Source: Candidatus Nitrosopumilus sp. (GTDB lineage: Archaea; Thermoproteota; Nitrososphaeria; Nitrososphaerales; Nitrosopumilaceae). From it: a stretch of DNA of 64,000 nt. Below are positions 60,682-64,000 of this stretch, piece by piece (within the stretch, counting starts at the first letter, position 1; every line of letters begins with the position of its first letter). The notes under the pieces were generated by a model. That model saw only the letters and a list, made by a program, of their open reading frames with translations, was not told the origin of the DNA and made no database searches. Where the stretch lies: the NCBI GenBank assembly GCA_021268355.1, contig JAJETY010000001.1, positions 1 through 64,000 of the forward strand, given 5' to 3'. The position numbers were made by a program, and so were the translations under genes.

Positions 60682-60733
60682 GGCAAAAGTGCGTTGATTT
60701 TCTTGAATTTAAACTATATGAACAATTTGTTCT

Positions 60734-60796
60734 TTATTCAATAAGAATTTCTTCAATGTCTTCTTCCAAAAAGGTTAACCCATCATACCAGTTCAT
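60734..60796 (-). CDS. Possible acidic micropeptide
   Basis: A 20-aa frame, MNWYDGLTFLEEDIEEILIE. It is a compact acidic amphipathic helix upstream of the acidic microgene at 60592. Weak evidence. Confidence 0.25.
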   Translation of the reverse strand: MNWYDGLTFLEEDIEEILIE

Positions 60797-61106
60797 AGAA
60801 AGAACGCTGAAAATTCTTTATTTAAGAATTTTTGAAATAACGATCATCAGATGGATCAGTTTTTCAGATATTGAAGTAGATCAAATTAATTTAGATAATA
60901 ATTCATGTTCAAAAAACTATAACAAAAACTAATCATCAAAATTTGTATTTCTTTGGATTGGAGGTATGTGTATAATTACAAATTCTTTTTTCTTTTTTAT
61001 TCTGAACATAATATGAAAACATGAATTTGTCATATAAGCGACAAGTAGAACTTATCTATAATCAGTGAAACCCTCAAAAATTCCATAAGAACTAGAAAAT
61101 ATTTAG
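60797..61106. other. AT-rich gap without visible feature
   Basis: Frames here are short and repetitive; I see no hairpin, tRNA-like fold or convincing start codon. Confidence 0.5.
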
Positions 61107-61508
61107 TTATTTGATCATTTGTCGAAATTTATCAAATTCAGATTTTGTTTTTACAAATTGATCTGTATTAATTTTCAATGAAAAGAGAGGCTCCATTTTT
61201 TCATTAATAAGAAATATTCGTTCATCAAATATCACGGTTTCAATAAATTCATCATTAGGATAAACAGTAAATTGAAAGAATTGTTCATCAGTCTTAATTT
61301 TTAATTGAAAACCCATAAAAAGTCCGAGTTCCTCGTCTTTGTTTAGAAATCCTGTCAAACTGGCTCTAAGTGAAGGATTATCATTTACATCATCATAGTT
61401 ATTCTCATTATCAATTACACATGCAACGGGTTTTCCTTGAAGATGTAAAATGACAGATTTGTTGGTAGGCGCATAATCTTCAGTATTGCTCATTTTGTCT
61501 AAAGGCAT
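61107..61508 (-). CDS. Hypothetical acidic beta-rich protein
   Basis: A 133-aa protein (VILHLQGKPVACVIDNENNY, LGLFMGFQLKIKTDEQFFQF, then MEPLFSLKINTDQFVKTKSE). Alternating strands suggest a beta-barrel-like fold. An ATG five codons in (Met6) is an alternative. Unrecognised. Confidence 0.6.
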   Translation of the reverse strand: MPLDKMSNTEDYAPTNKSVILHLQGKPVACVIDNENNYDDVNDNPSLRASLTGFLNKDEELGLFMGFQLKIKTDEQFFQFTVYPNDEFIETVIFDERIFLINEKMEPLFSLKINTDQFVKTKSEFDKFRQMIK

Positions 61509-61561
61509 ATCTTATCAAAGAATTTCAGTATTGTTAAGTATCACGATTTTCTAATGGAAAC

Positions 61562-61696
61562 ATGAGCAATCTTGATGATTCCATTGGAAAGATTCTACTA
61601 GAGTTACAAAAAGATGATCCTGAGACATTTGCAAAATTAATGAAAAAGGCTCAAGAAGAGAATCCAGAACTGTTGGAAGACACAGATGAGAAATAG
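61562..61696 (+). CDS. Helical microprotein
   Basis: A 44-aa product (MSNLDDSIGKILLELQKDDP, ETFAKLMKKAQEENPELLED). A clear helix-loop-helix pattern with charged ends. ATG at 61562; divergent from the gene at 61107. Confidence 0.55.
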   Translation: MSNLDDSIGKILLELQKDDPETFAKLMKKAQEENPELLEDTDEK

Positions 61697-61743
61697 TTCA
61701 CAATAACCACCGATTTTAAACTAAAATCATTCTAATAATCTCC

Positions 61744-61848
61744 TTGAGATACAAATGCCTTATTTGCAATGTTGTTTTAGGAACACCGAGAAAACTAGAA
61801 GACCATCTACAAATTGAGCATAAATGGGGCAAAAAACGTGATAAATAG
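61744..61848 (+). CDS. Single C2H2 zinc-finger microprotein
   Basis: A 34-aa product, RYKCLICNVVLGTPRKLEDH, then LQIEHKWGKKRDK (C-x2-C-x12-H-x4-H). TTG start at 61744; no ATG is available. It is the fourth of the miniature single fingers and among the smallest proteins in the window. Confidence 0.6.
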   Translation: MRYKCLICNVVLGTPRKLEDHLQIEHKWGKKRDK

Positions 61849-61908
61849 GCTCAAAAAAATAGGTATGACATGAATTAATTTTTTAGGGAATACCAATTAC
61901 AAAATCTA

Positions 61909-62118
61909 TTGAATTTCATATCAAAAAAAGTTCTAGATTTTCAAAAAAAGAAACTAGAATCAGCTGAAGAGACTTTGAGAAAATACATTAAAGAAGTAGA
62001 AAAGCTTGAGAATGAAGATAAGCCAAAAGAATTAGAAAATTCTAGAAAAATGATAAAAATTTGGACAGATAATATTGATAAAATTAAAAAAGAAATTAAA
62101 AAAATAGAGTCAAGATGA
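61909..62118 (+). CDS. Coiled-coil microprotein
   Basis: A 69-aa Lys/Glu coiled coil (LDFQKKKLESAEETLRKYIK, later IKIWTDNIDKIKKEIKKIE). TTG start at 61909. Its stop overlaps the next ATG as ATGA. Confidence 0.55.
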   Translation: MNFISKKVLDFQKKKLESAEETLRKYIKEVEKLENEDKPKELENSRKMIKIWTDNIDKIKKEIKKIESR

Positions 62119-62447
62119 AATTCAAAAAAGATTCAGAATCATTAAAAGAGAATTCAGAGTTGAGAATTCTTGCAGAATACAACAGACGATTCAAACAGTT
62201 GAAAATAACTCAGAAAAAAGTCAACAAATTACGAGACCATGAAATGGATAAAGAGGCAGATAAGATTCAAGATCTAGTAAAATTACTAGTACAAGAGATT
62301 GAAGCATATTTTAGAAAATATAGAGGAGTCCTAACAAAATACGGGATATTACCAGAATACCCTCTAGAAATTAACGATATTACAAAACAAGAAATAGAAA
62401 AAGCCAATGCTTGGCAGAGTGCTCATAGAAAAAAATTTGGAATTTAA
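62115..62447 (+). CDS. Hypothetical helical protein, related to 57979-58278
   Basis: A 110-aa basic helical protein. VKLLVQEIEAYFRKYRGVLT, KYGILPEYPLEIN resembles the gene at 57979-58278. Coupled to the coiled-coil gene upstream by an ATGA overlap. No family is recognised. Confidence 0.6.
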   Translation: MKFKKDSESLKENSELRILAEYNRRFKQLKITQKKVNKLRDHEMDKEADKIQDLVKLLVQEIEAYFRKYRGVLTKYGILPEYPLEINDITKQEIEKANAWQSAHRKKFGI

Positions 62448-62465
62448 AAAAGAAAAATTTAGGAG

Positions 62466-62654
62466 TTATTGCAATGAATAATGAATGTCACAAAATAGAA
62501 CCGTTCCATTTGGGAATGTTTTTGCAGTTATGGCGTGACCATCTTCTAACCCTTTACCGCACACATAACACTCCACTTTACTTACAGATGTTTTGATTTC
62601 TTGCTTTTTGAAAATTTGCATATCTTGCAAAATTGCTCTTTTTGCCCCCTGCAT
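62466..62654 (-). CDS. Zinc-binding microprotein divergent from trpE
   Basis: A 62-aa protein: MQIFKKQEIKTSVSKVECYV, CGKGLEDGHAITAKTF, VLFCDIHYSLQ. CYVCG..H..CDIH is a four-ligand treble clef. The ATG at 62654 is chosen: the open frame continues to 62699 but would start inside the inverted repeat and TATA region. Confidence 0.7.
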   Translation of the reverse strand: MQGAKRAILQDMQIFKKQEIKTSVSKVECYVCGKGLEDGHAITAKTFPNGTVLFCDIHYSLQ

Positions 62655-62688
62655 GATGATTATTATGCGATCAACTATACTATAAAGG

Positions 62689-62705
62689 TACCGTACCATA
62701 CGGTA
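62689..62705. promoter_or_regulatory. Perfect inverted repeat (operator-like) between the zinc microgene and trpE
   Basis: TACCGTACCATACGGTA: 7-bp arms TACCGTA and TACGGTA around CCA. It abuts a TATA-like TTTATAGTATAG (minus strand, ~27 bp before the ATG at 62654) and lies ~50 bp upstream of trpE. The position suits a dimeric repressor acting on one or both genes. Confidence 0.6.
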
Positions 62706-62753
62706 ATAAATTCATTCTATAAGATGAATAAATCTACACAAAAATTATGATAA

Positions 62754-64000
62754 ATGAATCTACTTTACAATTTAAATAATAAACCGGATGAATTTTGTTT
62801 ATGGGTGGACGCCTTTGGAGAGACATCAGTAAAAGTAGTACCCCTAGATTTATCTGAAAATCAATTTCAAATTTACAATAAAATTTCAAGAAATTATTCA
62901 CATTCATTTCTCTTTGAATCTCTCACAGGACCTGAGGTTTTAGCTGAAACGTCTGTGATGGGATTTGATCCAAAGATTATTCTCAAAGGATATTCAGATA
63001 GAGTTGAGATTATTCAAAATAATGAAACAAAAGTAATTCAAACCAAAGACCCATTTTTTGAATTGAAAAAATTACTTGGAAAATCAGATAATCAAAGTTA
63101 CAGATATCTTGGAGGTGCTGTTGGAGTAGTTAATTATGATGCAATTAGAATGGTTGAAAACATTCCAGATAACCATAGTTCCCCACAACCATTAATGGAA
63201 TTTGGGATTTATGATGATGGGTTGTTGTACGATAATTTACACAAAAAATTATTTTATTTTTATCATGATGAAAATAGATTTAAAAAATTAAAAATGAGTG
63301 AAGATGTATTTGGAGAATTTCATTCTAGTAAAGTAACTCCGAATATGGATGAAATGAAATTCTCTGAAATTGTGAACAGGGCAAAGGAATACATTCATCA
63401 TGGAGACATATTTCAAGTAGTTCTATCAAGAAAATTTGCATTTGATACTGATGGTGATAATTTAACATTATACAAAACATTACGAAGACTAAATCCTTCA
63501 CCATACATGTATCATCTAAAACAAAACAATAAAACAATAATCGGGGCATCACCAGAAATGCTTGTTAGAATTACTAATGATAAAGTAGAAACATTTCCAA
63601 TCGCAGGAACTAGAAAAGTTACTGATGATGAAGACAAAAATGAAAAATTAGCAGAAGAGCTAATCAAAGATGAAAAAGAGTTGGCAGAGCACACAATGCT
63701 TGTGGATTTAGGCAGAAATGATATTGGACGTGTCTGCAGATATGGCTCTGTCCATCCAGAATCATTAATGGAGATAAAGAGATTCAGTCATGTTCAGCAT
63801 ATTGTTAGTCATGTAGTAGGTAATTTAGCACCTGAAAACGACATGTTTGATGCGTTTAAAGCAGTTTTTCCTGCTGGAACAGTATCAGGAGCACCAAAAG
63901 TTAGAGCCATGGAGATTATTGATGAGTTAGAAACGGAGGCACGTGGACCATATGCAGGAGCAGTAGGATATTTTTCCTACAACGGATGTTGTGATTTTGC
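62754..64000 (+). CDS. trpE: Anthranilate synthase component I (3' end outside window)
   Basis: The frame runs off the window after 415 codons. It begins MNLLYNLNNKPDEFCLWVDA and carries FLFESLTGPEVLAETSVMGF, DIFQVVLSRKFAFDT, NPSPYMYHLK, GASPEMLVRI, AGTRKV, HTMLVDLGRNDIGRV and FPAGTVSGAPKVRAMEIIDE, the full chorismate-binding core of TrpE. It makes anthranilate from chorismate with ammonia from TrpG. The last visible residues (AGAVGYFSYNGCCDFA) belong to the final active-site strand; only the end is missing. Confidence 0.95.
   Translation, partial: MNLLYNLNNKPDEFCLWVDAFGETSVKVVPLDLSENQFQIYNKISRNYSHSFLFESLTGPEVLAETSVMGFDPKIILKGYSDRVEIIQNNETKVIQTKDPFFELKKLLGKSDNQSYRYLGGAVGVVNYDAIRMVENIPDNHSSPQPLMEFGIYDDGLLYDNLHKKLFYFYHDENRFKKLKMSEDVFGEFHSSKVTPNMDEMKFSEIVNRAKEYIHHGDIFQVVLSRKFAFDTDGDNLTLYKTLRRLNPSPYMYHLKQNNKTIIGASPEMLVRITNDKVETFPIAGTRKVTDDEDKNEKLAEELIKDEKELAEHTMLVDLGRNDIGRVCRYGSVHPESLMEIKRFSHVQHIVSHVVGNLAPENDMFDAFKAVFPAGTVSGAPKVRAMEIIDELETEARGPYAGAVGYFSYNGCCDF

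Noticed and set aside
60615-60932. 105-codon plus-strand frame
   Set aside because: Its first part is antisense to the acidic microgene at 60592-60681 (His-rich mirror of Asp codons), and the rest has random AT-rich composition with no motif.
1-64000. CRISPR arrays, insertion sequences, restriction-modification or integrase genes
   Set aside because: I looked for regularly spaced repeats, transposase DDE/HUH motifs, methyltransferase and tyrosine-recombinase signatures and found none; the 14-bp array at 56428 is too short-spaced to be CRISPR.

Overview
The window looks like a chromosome segment of an ammonia-oxidising archaeon of the Nitrososphaerota (Thaumarchaeota), most likely a marine group I.1a Nitrosopumilus/Nitrosarchaeum-type genome. 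The reasons are the low GC content, short intergenic gaps with archaeal TATA-like boxes close to start codons (many transcripts probably leaderless), an archaeal aRF1, archaeal-type AspRS with GatCAB, PurP, CbtAB, stand-alone Lrp/AsnC effector domains, and secreted proteins carrying the WIKNNA..WW domain that I associate with this phylum. No database was searched; all family names are from recognition of motifs.

Layout. 1-1.8 kb: small conserved genes (VOC protein, two stand-alone RAM domains, a Lys-rich protein). 1.9-9.9 kb: a signalling block. A histidine kinase with an unusual H-box overlaps a membrane protein fusing a PorA/DUF3068-like domain to an NMT1/SsuA-type solute-binding domain; divergently, an ArsR-like regulator, a CheY-like receiver, a kinase with a related DUF3068-like sensor, a CHASE kinase and a second receiver. 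10.1-15.3 kb: one 1725-aa secreted repeat protein, lying between a tRNA-Phe gene and a 14-bp near-copy of that tRNA's 3' end. 15.5-29.3 kb: housekeeping (cobalamin adenosyltransferase, HD nucleotidase, ornithine cyclodeaminase-type protein, aminotransferase, acyl-CoA synthetase, aspS-gatCAB, purP). 29.3-33.8 kb: phosphonate-type ABC transporter phnCDE, tandem HTH regulators, cobalt transporter cbtAB. 33.9-41.3 kb: DsbA-like oxidoreductase, aRF1, HIT protein, a secreted protein with two WIKNNA domains, ilvD.

41.9-62.7 kb is the distinctive part. Apart from a CorA transporter, an XPD/Rad3-type helicase and an MGME1-like nuclease, it is a dense archipelago of very small genes, many under 60 codons. 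Roughly eighteen encode Cys/His metal-binding microproteins, including four single C2H2 fingers, and four others are single-helix membrane peptides. It also holds a secreted His/Met/Cys-rich metallothionein-like protein, degenerate enzyme folds (a DUF922-like protein without its His residues, a GIY-YIG protein without its Arg, a DUF5679-like ribbon without its Cys) and several structured intergenic sequences. The clearest of these is a 14-bp periodic array of CTAATTAG palindromes between two divergent zinc-microprotein genes. The window ends inside trpE, which is divergent from another zinc microprotein across a perfect inverted repeat.

The best candidates for something undescribed are the zinc-microprotein archipelago with its own palindromic array, the solute-binding-protein/kinase pair, and the metallothionein-like secreted protein, which would fit the copper-dependent physiology of ammonia oxidisers.
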